Below are positions 17,918-27,516 of a stretch of 57,516 bases of DNA, in pieces; within the stretch, counting starts at the first letter, position 1, and each line of letters opens with the position of its first letter. The notes beneath the pieces were generated by a model. The model saw only the letters and a list, made by a program, of their open reading frames with translations. It ran no database searches and was not told the origin of the DNA. Made by a program: the position numbers and the translations under genes. The stretch comes from Bacteroidales bacterium. GTDB taxonomy: Bacteria; Bacteroidota; Bacteroidia; Bacteroidales; Marinilabiliaceae. The stretch is taken from the NCBI GenBank assembly GCA_024401395.1, contig JAKSLD010000022.1:1-57516 (forward strand). The letters run 5' to 3'.

Positions 17918-18913
17918 ATGGCAACAAGTTACAAAGAGCTTGGTCTTGTAAACACCAAAGAGATGTTTGCAAAGGCAGTTAAGGGTGGCTACGCTATCCC
18001 AGCTTTCAACTTCAACACAATGGAGCAAATGCAGGCTATCGTTATGGCTGCAGTTGAGACTAAGTCACCAGTTATCATGCAGGTATCTAAGGGCGCACGC
18101 AACTACGCTAATGGTACTATCCTCCGTAACCTCGCTAAGGGTGCTGTAGAGTACGCTAAGGAGCTCGGTTGTGAGGCTCCAGAGATCGTTCTTCACCTCG
18201 ACCACGGTGATAGCTTCGAGCTCTGTAAGGATTGTATCGACAACGGTTTCTCTTCAGTAATGATCGACGGTTCACACCTCCCATACGAGGAGAACGTTGC
18301 TCTTGCAAAGAAGGTTGTTGAGTACGCTCATCAGTTCGACGTAACCGTTGAGGCTGAGCTCGGCGTTCTCGCTGGTGTTGAGGATGAGGTTTCTGCTGCA
18401 GAGTCTCACTACACCAAGCCAGAGGAGGTTATCGACTTCGCTACCCGCACTGGTTGCGACTCACTCGCTATCTCTATCGGTACTTCACACGGTGCTCACA
18501 AGTTCACTCCAGCACAGTGTACTCTCGTAAACGGTGTTCTCGTTCCACCACCACTCGCATTCGATATCCTCGCTGAGATCGAGCAGAAGCTCCCTGGCTT
18601 CCCAATCGTTCTCCACGGTTCTTCTTCAGTTCCTATGGACGAAGTTAACACAATCAACAAGTTCGGTGGTAAGCTCGAGGCTGCTATCGGTATCCCAGAG
18701 GAGCAGCTCCGTCAGGCTTCTAAGTCAGCTGTATGTAAGATCAACATCGACTCTGACTCACGTCTCGCTATGACTGCTGCTATCCGTCAGTACATGGCTG
18801 AGAACCCATCTCACTTCGACCCACGTCAGTACCTCAAGCCAGCACGTGAGAACATGAAGAAGATGTACATCCACAAGATTGTGAACGTACTCGGTTCTAA
18901 CGATAAGCTCTAA
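17918..18913 (+). CDS. fba: Fructose-bisphosphate aldolase, class II
   Basis: Zn-dependent cleavage of fructose 1,6-bisphosphate to DHAP and glyceraldehyde 3-phosphate in glycolysis/gluconeogenesis. 331 residues. Metal and substrate motifs: VLHLDHGDSFELCKDCIDNG (His ligands, about 91-110), FSSVMIDGSHLPYEENV, VEAELGVLAGVEDE (Glu ligand), ISIGTSHGAHKF and VLHGSSSVPM near residue 232. The C-terminus is rich in C-ending codons, giving the strongest codon bias in the window, as expected for an abundant enzyme. It stands alone between its own promoter and terminator. Confidence 0.97.
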   Translation: MATSYKELGLVNTKEMFAKAVKGGYAIPAFNFNTMEQMQAIVMAAVETKSPVIMQVSKGARNYANGTILRNLAKGAVEYAKELGCEAPEIVLHLDHGDSFELCKDCIDNGFSSVMIDGSHLPYEENVALAKKVVEYAHQFDVTVEAELGVLAGVEDEVSAAESHYTKPEEVIDFATRTGCDSLAISIGTSHGAHKFTPAQCTLVNGVLVPPPLAFDILAEIEQKLPGFPIVLHGSSSVPMDEVNTINKFGGKLEAAIGIPEEQLRQASKSAVCKINIDSDSRLAMTAAIRQYMAENPSHFDPRQYLKPARENMKKMYIHKIVNVLGSNDKL

Positions 18914-18951
18914 TCGAAAGATTAGACTTACGTCAGTACAAATCATACCAA

Positions 18952-18994
18952 GCATCACTAAGGCTACTTGTGTTCTTAGTGATGCTTTCTTTTT
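18952..18994 (+). terminator. Terminator of fba
   Basis: GCATCACTAAG (18952-18962) pairs perfectly with CTTAGTGATGC (18975-18985), followed by a T-rich tail. Confidence 0.9.
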
Positions 18995-19018
18995 ATCAAT
19001 CAGTCTTTACCTTTTTCT

Positions 19019-22000
19019 ATGCACTGCCTACGATTTAACTTAACAGTATTAATCGCTTCTATTTTCTGTCTATCGGCGCTCGCTGATTGGCATCCCGTAG
19101 TACGCGATATGCGCGGTAATTCGTGGTGGTCAGGAGGTCAGACCTGGCACATCGCGACGCAGATAGATGGCGATGTGTTGGTGGCCAATCGTAATGCACT
19201 CTATATTCTTAATGCACAGTATCCTCCGTTTTCAGATGGACTTCCGGACGGGGCCTGGTATTCAATCACACTCAATAACAATAATGAAGTCCGTTCGTGT
19301 CTGAGGGTAGGCAATCGTGTCTATGTCGGCGGTATTAACGAGTTCGGATATGTAGAGCCGAGGTTGGATGGCTCGTTATCATATAATTGTCTTAGTGATA
19401 CACTTCCTTCGGAAATCAAGTTTCTCGGCAATGTATGGAATATACATGAAGTCGATGACATTATATATTATCAGGGTGACGGGCGTATAGTCCGTCAGGT
19501 CAACAAGAAATACAACGAGGTAGAATGTGGCGGTAAGGTCGACTGCAGTGCCATTGTTCACGGGGTGCTATATGTGGCGACCGAAGAACAAGGAGTTCAG
19601 ATGCTTATCGGCAATACATTTTTCCCTTTGCAAGGTGTAGAGATGTTGAAGGGGAAGCGTATCAAGGGTATACATCAGTTGAATGATCAGTATACGCTTT
19701 TTGTGACAGCCTTTGATGGAATATTTATTTTTGACGGCACAGAGACTTCGCATTTTGATACAGAGATAGACTATCTGCTATCACAATCCGAAATATTCTG
19801 TAGTGCGGTATCTATTATAGAAAATCCGTCTGTGGGTCGTATTGCACTTGGTACCATTGGTAATGGAGTTTATGAGATAGACCTCCCATTCAATGAAGAA
19901 GAGCAGAAACGAGGTGTGCTGAGTATCGACGAACAGTCGGGCTTGGCCAATAATACAGTATTGTCGCTCGGGTATGACAAGGCAGGCAATCTATGGGCGG
20001 GGTTGGATAATGGTCTCGACTACATCTGTGTAGGCGGTCCGATCAAGAGACTGCAGCAGAAAAGCGGTACTATAGGTACAGGTTATGCAGTGTCGGATTA
20101 CCAAGAACACTATTATATAGGTACTAACCGAGGATTGTACCGATGTGCAACAGATGGCTCAAATCAGACGATACTGCCTGGCTCCAGCGGACAAGTATGG
20201 GATCTTGTTTGTCCAGAGGGGACAGAGCAACTGTTGTGCTGTCATGACAGAGGACTATATCTAGTAGACGGATTATATCTGCAGAGAGTAGACAAGATAG
20301 ATGGAGTCTGGACATGTGCGGAGATACCCGATGATGGGGAAAACCTGATATGTGGAGTATACGATGGCATATATGTGCTTTCTCATGGAAGCGGTACGCA
20401 TCCGCAGTGGAAATTGAAAGGGCGTATAGAGGGGATGAATGATTCCTGCAGGAGACTTGCAGTGCAACGTCTTCGTAATGGACAAGTAGTAGTGTGGACA
20501 ATAAATAATGATGCCGTGACGTCATTGGTTCTCAGTGAAAGTCTGCTGGAAACAACAAAGCGTCAGGATTATTCGTTGGGCGACAAGAATTTTAAGCTGA
20601 AAGATGTAGCAATTATTGATGGGGTAGTACATGTTGCCACAAGTCAAGGTATATATATGTATGACCCTAATAAAAACAGTTTTGTACCAAATGAGTCGCT
20701 TAACTCGGCACTCAATGGGAGGCGGCAGTACAGCAGGTTGACATTGCAAAACGGTAAGTTGCTCGCAATATCCGAGGCAGAACTATGCATAATAAGAGAT
20801 AATAATGGCAAAGCATCAATAATATCGTTGCCACAATCATTAGTTCCGCTGGTACATGATTACGAAGATATTCACCTGTTGCCAGATTTGTCCACAGCAA
20901 TCCTGCCATATCAAGATGGTTTTGCCCTGATAGATCTAACCCACAAAATATCAGAGGATAATTTCAATATCCTGACAGAACAACGTGCGTCGTTAGTAGC
21001 TAATATCAGTCAGATATCATTAGCCAACAGCGATTCAGAAGTCTTGTCATTTTCATTTCCTAACCTAAGTCAGGGAAAACAGATGAAAGTGGTGTTGCCT
21101 TATAATGATCAGACAGTACGTATAACATACAATACCACGTCGTCAAATACGGGGCTAGATATAAGATTATTCTCTTCGGCTATTGTACCAAAGGGGGCTA
21201 CAGAATCAGAGATACAATCAGCATTGTCGGCATACGAGCCAGTGCAGTATAAAGAGTTTACGAATCTGCATGAGGGGTCGTATAGTTTCAATTTGAAAAT
21301 GAAGACAATGGACGGTCGTACCTTCTGGGACAGTGTGCCCATTACCATTCTTCCGCCTTGGTACCGTACGACAGCTGCGTATATCGGGTATTCATTAGGA
21401 GCATTGTTGATATTCTTCATACTTATTTTCTACGACAAGCGCCGTATAGCACTCCGCCAGAGTCAGGCTGTCCTGGAGAGCGAGGCAAAATTTGAGAAAG
21501 TAAAGGAAGGCTATGAGGTTCGTCATACAGAGACACTACAGAAGATCGACGAACTGCAAAGAGAAGCGCTTGAGCAAGAGTTGCGCCATAAAAGTCAGGA
21601 ATTGACCAATGCGATGATAAATTTTGCTCGCAAGAATGAGGTGCTGACAACGATCAAAGATGATATTTCGCGAGTAATGCGTATGTTGGATAAGCCATCT
21701 ACGGCACCTATTCGCAGAGAACTACAGTTGATAAGTAATTCAATAGAAGGCAACATCAATTCAGACGAGGTGCTGAAGAAAGTAGAAGAGCAATTTGACT
21801 TAGTCAATAATAACTTTCTCAATAAACTCTCTAAGCGCTATCCAAATCTTTCGCAGAACGAGAAGATGATGTGCTCCTATCTTCGAATGGGGCTTACCAC
21901 GAAAGAAATTGCACCACTGCTTAATCTGTCGGTACGAGGAGTTGAGACTATACGTTATCGTTTGAGAAAAAAACTTGGCATAGAAGAACAAGGTCTAGTG

Positions 22001-22036
22001 GAGTGGCTCAATACGGTAGCCGATCAAGACAACTAG
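19019..22036 (+). CDS. Transmembrane beta-propeller/Y_Y_Y regulator with LuxR-type HTH
   Basis: 1005 residues. Signal peptide 1-22, then about 650 residues of propeller-like repeats typical of Reg_prop sensors (repeated GNLWAGLDNGL-like blades), a Y_Y_Y-like beta-sandwich (about 680-780), one TM helix (about 784-806), a cytoplasmic coiled coil (about 815-900) and a C-terminal LuxR-type HTH (LSQNEKMMCSYLRMGLTTKE, then IAPLLNLSVRGVETIRYRLR). Hybrid two-component systems share this sensor, but histidine kinase and receiver domains are missing. It is probably a one-component membrane regulator that reads a periplasmic ligand and binds DNA directly. It sits alone ahead of dnaK, with no polysaccharide-use genes nearby. 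Confidence 0.85.
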   Translation: MHCLRFNLTVLIASIFCLSALADWHPVVRDMRGNSWWSGGQTWHIATQIDGDVLVANRNALYILNAQYPPFSDGLPDGAWYSITLNNNNEVRSCLRVGNRVYVGGINEFGYVEPRLDGSLSYNCLSDTLPSEIKFLGNVWNIHEVDDIIYYQGDGRIVRQVNKKYNEVECGGKVDCSAIVHGVLYVATEEQGVQMLIGNTFFPLQGVEMLKGKRIKGIHQLNDQYTLFVTAFDGIFIFDGTETSHFDTEIDYLLSQSEIFCSAVSIIENPSVGRIALGTIGNGVYEIDLPFNEEEQKRGVLSIDEQSGLANNTVLSLGYDKAGNLWAGLDNGLDYICVGGPIKRLQQKSGTIGTGYAVSDYQEHYYIGTNRGLYRCATDGSNQTILPGSSGQVWDLVCPEGTEQLLCCHDRGLYLVDGLYLQRVDKIDGVWTCAEIPDDGENLICGVYDGIYVLSHGSGTHPQWKLKGRIEGMNDSCRRLAVQRLRNGQVVVWTINNDAVTSLVLSESLLETTKRQDYSLGDKNFKLKDVAIIDGVVHVATSQGIYMYDPNKNSFVPNESLNSALNGRRQYSRLTLQNGKLLAISEAELCIIRDNNGKASIISLPQSLVPLVHDYEDIHLLPDLSTAILPYQDGFALIDLTHKISEDNFNILTEQRASLVANISQISLANSDSEVLSFSFPNLSQGKQMKVVLPYNDQTVRITYNTTSSNTGLDIRLFSSAIVPKGATESEIQSALSAYEPVQYKEFTNLHEGSYSFNLKMKTMDGRTFWDSVPITILPPWYRTTAAYIGYSLGALLIFFILIFYDKRRIALRQSQAVLESEAKFEKVKEGYEVRHTETLQKIDELQREALEQELRHKSQELTNAMINFARKNEVLTTIKDDISRVMRMLDKPSTAPIRRELQLISNSIEGNINSDEVLKKVEEQFDLVNNNFLNKLSKRYPNLSQNEKMMCSYLRMGLTTKEIAPLLNLSVRGVETIRYRLRKKLGIEEQGLVEWLNTVADQDN

Positions 22037-22040
22037 TTTC

Positions 22041-22118
22041 TGCCACTATGGCAATATATCTGCCATAATTCAAGAAACATGATTTAGGTTGAGAATAAAA
22101 CTCTGCCACTTTGGCAGA
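22041..22118. promoter_or_regulatory. Two TGCCA-N3-TGGCA palindromes upstream of dnaK
   Basis: TGCCA-CTA-TGGCA at 22041-22053, and TCTGCCA-CTT-TGGCAGA at 22102-22118. A third half site TGCCA is at 22061-22065. They are unlike the CIRCE (HrcA) element. They are candidate operator or enhancer sites for dnaK; the binding protein is unknown. Confidence 0.65.
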
Positions 22119-22137
22119 AAATATCCCATTTTTGTTT

Positions 22138-22153
22138 TTGGCACGCCTATTGA
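22138..22153 (+). promoter_or_regulatory. Sigma-54-like promoter upstream of dnaK
   Basis: TTGGCACG (22138-22145), four bases, then TTGA (22150-22153). The -24 GG and -12 G are at the required 12-base spacing; the -12 dinucleotide is GA instead of the preferred GC. No TAnnTTTG box occurs before dnaK. Followed by a hairpin CGTCGGA (22166-22172)/TCCGACG (22184-22190) in the leader. Confidence 0.5.
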
Positions 22154-22165
22154 TATAATGATAAG

Positions 22166-22190
22166 CGTCGGACGACAAGAAAATCCGACG
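22166..22190 (+). promoter_or_regulatory. 5' leader hairpin of dnaK mRNA
   Basis: CGTCGGA and TCCGACG form a perfect 7-bp stem with an 11-base loop, 38 bases before the dnaK ATG. It does not cover the start codon, so mRNA stabilisation is likelier than a thermosensor. Confidence 0.5.
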
Positions 22191-22227
22191 GAACATTAAT
22201 CAGTAAAAAATAAAAAGACATAATACA

Positions 22228-24135
22228 ATGGGAAAAATTATCGGTATCGACCTTGGCACCACAAATTCATGTGTTGCCGTAATGGAGGGCAATGAGCCTG
22301 TAGTTATCGCTAACAGCGAGGGTAAGCGCACAACACCTTCTATCGTAGCATTCGTAGATGGTGGCGAGCGTAAGGTTGGTGATCCTGCAAAGCGTCAGGC
22401 AGTAACTAACCCACACAAGACAGTTTATTCTATCAAGCGTTTCATGGGCGAGTCATACGATCGTCTTGCTCAAGAAATCTCACGAGTACCATATAAGGTA
22501 GCTAAGGGTGACAACAACACACCACGTGTTGACATCGACGGCCGTCTTTACACCCCACAAGAGATCTCGGCTATGGTTCTTCAAAAGATGAAGAAGACAG
22601 CAGAGGAGTATCTCGGTCAGGAGGTAACAGAGGCAGTTATCACAGTACCAGCATACTTCAACGACTCACAGCGTCAGGCAACTAAGGAGGCAGGTGAGAT
22701 TGCAGGTTTGAAAGTTCGTCGTATTGTAAACGAGCCAACAGCTGCTGCTCTTGCATACGGTCTCGACAAGAAGTCGCAGGACATGAAGATCGTAGTATTC
22801 GACTGCGGTGGTGGTACACACGATGTATCTGTACTTGAGCTTGGTGATGGTGTGTTTGAGGTTAAGTCTACAGATGGTGATACACACCTTGGTGGTGATG
22901 ACTTCGACCACAGAATCATCGATTTCTTGGCAGACGAGTTCCAGAAGGAGCATGGTGTTGACCTCCGTAAGGACCCTATGGCACTTCAGCGTTTGAAGGA
23001 TGCAGCAGAGAAGGCAAAGATTGAGCTCTCTAGCTCAACATCTACAGAGATCAATCTTCCATATATCATGCCAGTAAACGGTATACCACAACACTTGGTA
23101 ACTACCCTTACACGTGCTAAGTTCGAGCAGCTCGTTGACGATTTGATTCAGCGTACAATCGCTCCATGTCGTTCGGCCCTCGAGAGCGCAGGTCTTTCAG
23201 TAAACGATATCAACGAGGTTATCCTTGTAGGTGGTTCTACACGTATTCCAGCTATCCAGGCTGCAGTAGAGAAGTTCTTCGGCAAGGCTCCATCTAAGGG
23301 TGTTAACCCAGATGAGGTTGTAGCTATCGGTGCTTCAATCCAGGGTGCAGTCCTCACAGGTGAGGTTAAGGACGTACTTCTTCTTGATGTAACTCCACTT
23401 TCACTTGGTATTGAGACAATGGGTGGTGTGATGACAAAACTCATCGACGCTAACACAACTATCCCAACAAAGAAGAGTCAGGTATTCTCGACAGCTGCTG
23501 ACAACCAGCCATCTGTAGAGATCAACGTACTTCAGGGCGAGCGTCCAATGGCAGCACAGAACAAGAGCCTCGGTCGTTTCCACCTCGATTCAATTCCACC
23601 AGCACCACGCGGTGTGCCACAAATTGAGGTAACATTCGACATCGACGCTAACGGTATCCTCAATGTATCGGCTAAGGATAAGGCAACAGGTAAGGAGCAG
23701 AACATCCGTATCGAGGCTTCATCTGGTCTTTCAGAGGACGAGATCAAGAGAATGAAGGCTGAGGCTGAGGCAAATGCTGATGCTGACAAGGCACAGAAGG
23801 AGCGCATAGAGAAGATCAACGCTGCCGACAGCATGATATTCCAGACAGAGAAGCAGCTCAAGGAGTTTGGTGACAAGATCCCAGCTGACAAGAAGGCTCC
23901 TATCGAGAGCGCTCTTACAAAGCTCAAGGATGCACACCAGAAGCAAGACATCGCTGCTATTGATGCAGCAATGAACGAGCTCCAGACAGCATTCCAGACA
24001 GCTAGTCAGGATATGTACAACGCTGCAGGTGGTGCTCAAGGCCCACAAGGCGGTGCACAAGGTCCACAGGGCGGCGCTCAGGGTGGCAACAACCAAGGTG
24101 ACGTTACTGACGTTGACTTCGAGGAGGTTAAGTAG
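22228..24135 (+). CDS. dnaK: Molecular chaperone DnaK (Hsp70)
   Basis: 635 residues. ATP-dependent chaperone working with DnaJ and GrpE (not in this window). The nucleotide-binding domain has [10 protein letters not shown] (6-15), [17 protein letters not shown] (about 139) and [11 protein letters not shown] (about 334). The substrate domain begins near residue 390, with the linker [17 protein letters not shown]-terminal lid and a Gly/Gln-rich tail with tandem GAQGPQG units follow, ending DVDFEEVK. Phosphate loop 2 reads [11 protein letters not shown] (about 191-201), where DnaK usually has FDLGGGTFDIS; the essential Thr remains. It stands alone with its own leader and terminator. Confidence 0.97.
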   Translation: MGKIIGIDLGTTNSCVAVMEGNEPVVIANSEGKRTTPSIVAFVDGGERKVGDPAKRQAVTNPHKTVYSIKRFMGESYDRLAQEISRVPYKVAKGDNNTPRVDIDGRLYTPQEISAMVLQKMKKTAEEYLGQEVTEAVITVPAYFNDSQRQATKEAGEIAGLKVRRIVNEPTAAALAYGLDKKSQDMKIVVFDCGGGTHDVSVLELGDGVFEVKSTDGDTHLGGDDFDHRIIDFLADEFQKEHGVDLRKDPMALQRLKDAAEKAKIELSSSTSTEINLPYIMPVNGIPQHLVTTLTRAKFEQLVDDLIQRTIAPCRSALESAGLSVNDINEVILVGGSTRIPAIQAAVEKFFGKAPSKGVNPDEVVAIGASIQGAVLTGEVKDVLLLDVTPLSLGIETMGGVMTKLIDANTTIPTKKSQVFSTAADNQPSVEINVLQGERPMAAQNKSLGRFHLDSIPPAPRGVPQIEVTFDIDANGILNVSAKDKATGKEQNIRIEASSGLSEDEIKRMKAEAEANADADKAQKERIEKINAADSMIFQTEKQLKEFGDKIPADKKAPIESALTKLKDAHQKQDIAAIDAAMNELQTAFQTASQDMYNAAGGAQGPQGGAQGPQGGAQGGNNQGDVTDVDFEEVK

Positions 24136-24167
24136 TTTTTAGTAAACGAAAATAGCCTAATATAATT

Positions 24168-24204
24168 AAGCGAGTGTTGCTCAAGGAGTTGCACTCGCTT
24201 TTTT
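24168..24204 (+). terminator. Terminator of dnaK
   Basis: AAGCGAGTG (24168-24176) pairs with CACTCGCTT (24192-24200), followed by a T run. Confidence 0.85.
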
Positions 24205-24316
24205 GTTGAATATTGTTCGGCAGAATACCCAATTGATATTCCTCAAAACATTGTATAAGTTACTCAGCGGAAACTATTATGTTGATATATCCACGCGAGT
24301 GCACGAACTGCGATTC

Positions 24317-24652
24317 TCATTCATCTATTATTTCCCAATGGCCATTTCGTTTGCCGTTCACTCTCCGTAGAAGTTCCTTCTCTTGTAGATTGATGGTGAT
24401 TGTCTTAACGGTTATTTCCGATTTACCTATTTCTACAGCAATTTCCTTCTGGGTTGCAGTCGGATTATTTTGAACAAAACGGAGTAATGCCACCTCTTCC
24501 AAAGTGCAATTTTTGCACTTTAGAGGCAGTTCTTTGCTTGTAATTGCACTTTGGAGTTCAGATTTTGCACTTTGAACGGCACTTCCTTCAACCTTTCCCC
24601 AATCAACATGCATGATTCTGTTTCTCAAATCATGTTGCTCTACCAATAACAT
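24317..24652 (-). pseudogene. Fragment of an AlbA_2/RecG-like transcriptional regulator (winged-helix end)
   Basis: 111 codons on the minus strand. The last 45 residues (ATQKEIAVEIGKSEITVKTI, LLRRVNGKRNGHWEIID) match the C-terminal winged helix of ATP-binding, AlbA_2-containing putative regulators that are usually 400-500 residues long. The AlbA_2 and ATP-binding parts are absent, and the first 50 residues resemble nothing known. It is therefore read as a 3' remnant, although a short stand-alone DNA-binding protein cannot be excluded. It lies 160 bases downstream of recQ on the same strand, in a region with other gene debris. Confidence 0.5.
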
Positions 24653-24811
24653 ACTTCGGAAGTCCCAATGTCATGAACCCTCTTATCCTTCATGCCCACA
24701 CCTTGCAATAGCATATTTGAAAGTACCGCGAGACACCCTCTTATTGGCAGAGTCCAAAACACTGCTGCCTATAGATTCTATGATTTACTCCAGATGGACA
24801 TGATTCACTTC

Positions 24812-26896
24812 TTAAATTAATCCGTTTTTTCTTAACCTTGAACGGATTGAACCATCATTACGCTGTAGTATGAGCGCTAACTCTTTTATTGACTTGCCTT
24901 GGCGATATAGGAACCGAAGAGTACTATCCTCTTCATCCGTCCATGGAGCGTATGCATTTGCATGAAGCAGCTTCTGCTTATCCATGTATGATAGTTCTTT
25001 TTTTGTGCTGTTTTTTTCTATTGGCGGCTCAATAGCATCGGGGAATGGTAGTTCCACCGTTGATTCAAATGGCTCTGGCGTATGTTCGATCCCAAGATGA
25101 TTGCAAATCATATCAACAAATCGTTCACCAAACTGATTTTTTTTATGTTCTCCAATGCCGAAGCAATTGCCAAATAGGAACAAGTTTGTTGGTTTTACCA
25201 TAGTCAATGACTGCAAGGACTTATCAGAGAGTACGATGTAGGCAGGCTTCTTGATCTCATTGGCAATGGTTCGACGCAACTCTCGGAGTTTCTCGAACAG
25301 CTGCTGATCTGCCGTCTGCATTTGAGCGGAAGAATCAGACATTTGCTCCTGACGCTTTCGTTTCGTAACGCGGAGGTCTTCTCTTGCTATGACAGCCAAT
25401 TCTGCTTGCTTACGTCCAAAAAGTACATCTTCTCCGAGAGAAGTCACTTTGATGTGACTATCCTCATTATAAGCAATCTCAATGTAGCCTCTCTGCAACA
25501 TCTGCAGGAGATACGCATGCCAATCGCCGGCCGTAATATCACGGCCGGCCCCAAATGTTTTCAGTTTGTTGAACCCCTTAGCCACAACTACAGGAGACAT
25601 ACTGCCTTTTAGGATATCCGTTACAAGGGTAAAGCCTGCTTGTTCTTCTGCTCGCTTTATTGCCGATAACGCCTTCTGTACGATAATGGTACCATCAAAG
25701 TGCAGTGGAGGATTCTTGCAGACATCACAATTCCCACAACTGCAGTCGCTTGTCTCTCCGAAATAATTTAATAGAATGCGCCTGCGGCAAACTTGCGATT
25801 CGGCATACTCCTGCATACGGCTCAACTTTTCTATGTTAATGTCGCGTTGTCCGCTCTCCTCTGCGAACTTGCGTAGAGTTATCAAGTCCTGAAGATTATA
25901 GAATAGGATAGTTTCTGTTGGCAGACCATCTCTTCCGCCACGTCCAATTTCCTGATAAAAACTTTCTATACTCTTGGGAAGATTGTTATGGATAATGAAA
26001 CGAATGTTGCTCTTATCGATACCCATACCGAAAGCAATCGTGGCGCATATGACATTGATCCGATCGTTTATGAAGTCATCCTGTACCTGAGTTCGTTCTT
26101 GAGGTGACAGTCCTGCATGATAAATACCAACCGATATGCCGTACTTCTTTAGTTCAGCAGCCATTTCCTCCGACCCTTTTCTTGAAAGGCAATAGATTAT
26201 GCCACTCTCATTTTTGTGGCGAGCAATCACTTCAAGAATAGTGCGAATTCTTTCCCGCTTGCGATAGGCCTTGCGGACATCAAGACCAAGGTTTTGTCGG
26301 TCAAAACTGCTGATGAACACGCGAGGTTTTGACAATCGTAACTGCTCGAGAATGTCTGCTTTTGTAATCTTATCGGCAGTTGCCGTCAAAGCTAAAATAG
26401 GAATATGAGGAAACAAATCTTTCAGTGTCCCTAACTGCGTATATTCTGGTCGAAAGTCGTGGCCCCATTGCGACACACAATGAGCTTCGTCAATGGCAAA
26501 CATCGAAACAAGAACATATTGCTGCAACCATGAAATTTCGCCCATCAGACGCTCTGGAGAAATATAAAGTATCTTGATTTCTCCACGCAGACAACGTTCT
26601 CGGATAACCCTATTGGTATATTCGTCATTATTGCTGTTCATGGCCTCAGCAGCGATTCCGTTTGCCTGTAAAGCGTCCACTTGATCTTTCATCAAAGAAA
26701 TGAGGGGTGAGACAACGATGGCAATACCCTCAAGCATCAAAGCAGGAATTTGATAACAGATAGACTTCCCTCCACCTGTAGGCATCAGTACAAGGGCATC
26801 ACGACCAGAAACAACATGATCTATGATGTCTTTCTGCAGTAGTCGGAATGATTCATAACCATAAACCGACTTCAGTATCTGTTGAGCTTTGTCCAT
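24812..26896 (-). CDS. recQ: ATP-dependent DNA helicase RecQ
   Basis: 694 residues. 3'-5' helicase of recombination and fork repair. Walker A MPTGGGKS (38-45), DEAH box at 136-139 followed by the aromatic-rich loop CVSQWGHDFRPEY, motifs VI QEIGRGGRDG. An RQC zinc site is formed by CRRRILLNYFGE, CSCGNCDVC (about 376-402), then winged helix and an HRDC domain (about 535-605). The end has an extra HTH-like segment (PWTDEEDSTLRFLYRQGKSI), common in Bacteroidota RecQ. No promoter box was seen upstream. It is flanked on both sides by remnants of small regulator genes, so this copy may be accessory rather than the only RecQ of the genome. Confidence 0.95.
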   Translation of the reverse strand: MDKAQQILKSVYGYESFRLLQKDIIDHVVSGRDALVLMPTGGGKSICYQIPALMLEGIAIVVSPLISLMKDQVDALQANGIAAEAMNSNNDEYTNRVIRERCLRGEIKILYISPERLMGEISWLQQYVLVSMFAIDEAHCVSQWGHDFRPEYTQLGTLKDLFPHIPILALTATADKITKADILEQLRLSKPRVFISSFDRQNLGLDVRKAYRKRERIRTILEVIARHKNESGIIYCLSRKGSEEMAAELKKYGISVGIYHAGLSPQERTQVQDDFINDRINVICATIAFGMGIDKSNIRFIIHNNLPKSIESFYQEIGRGGRDGLPTETILFYNLQDLITLRKFAEESGQRDINIEKLSRMQEYAESQVCRRRILLNYFGETSDCSCGNCDVCKNPPLHFDGTIIVQKALSAIKRAEEQAGFTLVTDILKGSMSPVVVAKGFNKLKTFGAGRDITAGDWHAYLLQMLQRGYIEIAYNEDSHIKVTSLGEDVLFGRKQAELAVIAREDLRVTKRKRQEQMSDSSAQMQTADQQLFEKLRELRRTIANEIKKPAYIVLSDKSLQSLTMVKPTNLFLFGNCFGIGEHKKNQFGERFVDMICNHLGIEHTPEPFESTVELPFPDAIEPPIEKNSTKKELSYMDKQKLLHANAYAPWTDEEDSTLRFLYRQGKSIKELALILQRNDGSIRSRLRKNGLI

Positions 26897-27516
26897 GTTT
26901 CTGTTATAGCGTTAATAATAAATCTTTTTATCGAATCTATCAATGTCCAGTCTTGTTACTGCCTGCATACTTAATGAGATTCAAATCTCGGAGGACGTAG
27001 AGATCACGTTTGATTGTTATGACACTTTCTCCCAATACATCAGACATTGTTTGTGCATTTATCGTAATATCATCTTTTGTGATATGATATGAATGCCTGA
27101 CATCTAGAGCCTGCGATATGTTTCACCCGCAGTCGGACCAAGACGTCGTGAGAGATTGCCAGTGCAGTATGTTACGAAATCTATGTTGTTATAGTCCATA
27201 TTCTTATAATCATAGACAGAGGAAAAACATAGCTATGTAGCTTCTTCTAGCAATGTAATCTTTGGCAATTCTTAAAATCTCGCAAATTATCTACCTAAGT
27301 TGCGAGCCTTTCAGCTGTATGTGTCAAAGACTCGCAGACTTTGGGCTAAAGGTACTAAAATTTAGTAAAAACGCTGTTGTTAGCTTCAAGAGTTTTTGAT
27401 ATACCGTAAAAAATTAAACATTTGACTATAGAGAAGGTAAAAACTTTCTGCAAAATTGACCTTCCATACAGTACTGCGCGGTCTTTCACATAGTCTGATT
27501 CCTATTCGTTTGATAT
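26897..27516. other. Gene-poor region between recQ and the DUF4143 ATPase
   Basis: About 620 bases. The left half holds the decayed small gene at 26940-27199. The right half has no ORF of note but has CTCGCAA (27279-27285), TTGCGAG (27300-27306) and CTCGCAG (27331-27337), where the middle segment can pair with either neighbour, and the near-palindrome TACTAAAATTTAGTA (27353-27367). Confidence 0.55.
26940..27199 (-). pseudogene. Decayed gene: DUF3791-like start joined to a winged-helix end
   Basis: On the minus strand a 31-codon ORF from ATG 27199 to TAG 27104 begins MDYNNIDFVTYCTGNLSRRL, resembling the start of DUF3791 proteins, which occur beside DUF3990 toxin-like genes. After the stop, another frame reads QTMSDVLGESVITIKRDLYV then LRDLNLIKYAGSNKTGH and a TGA, resembling the winged-helix end of AlbA_2-type regulators. 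No single frame is open, so this appears to be a fused remnant of two small accessory genes. Confidence 0.5.

Noticed and set aside
22041-22118. CIRCE (HrcA) operator at dnaK
   Set aside because: The palindromes are TGCCA-N3-TGGCA, not TTAGCACTC-N9-GAGTGCTAA.
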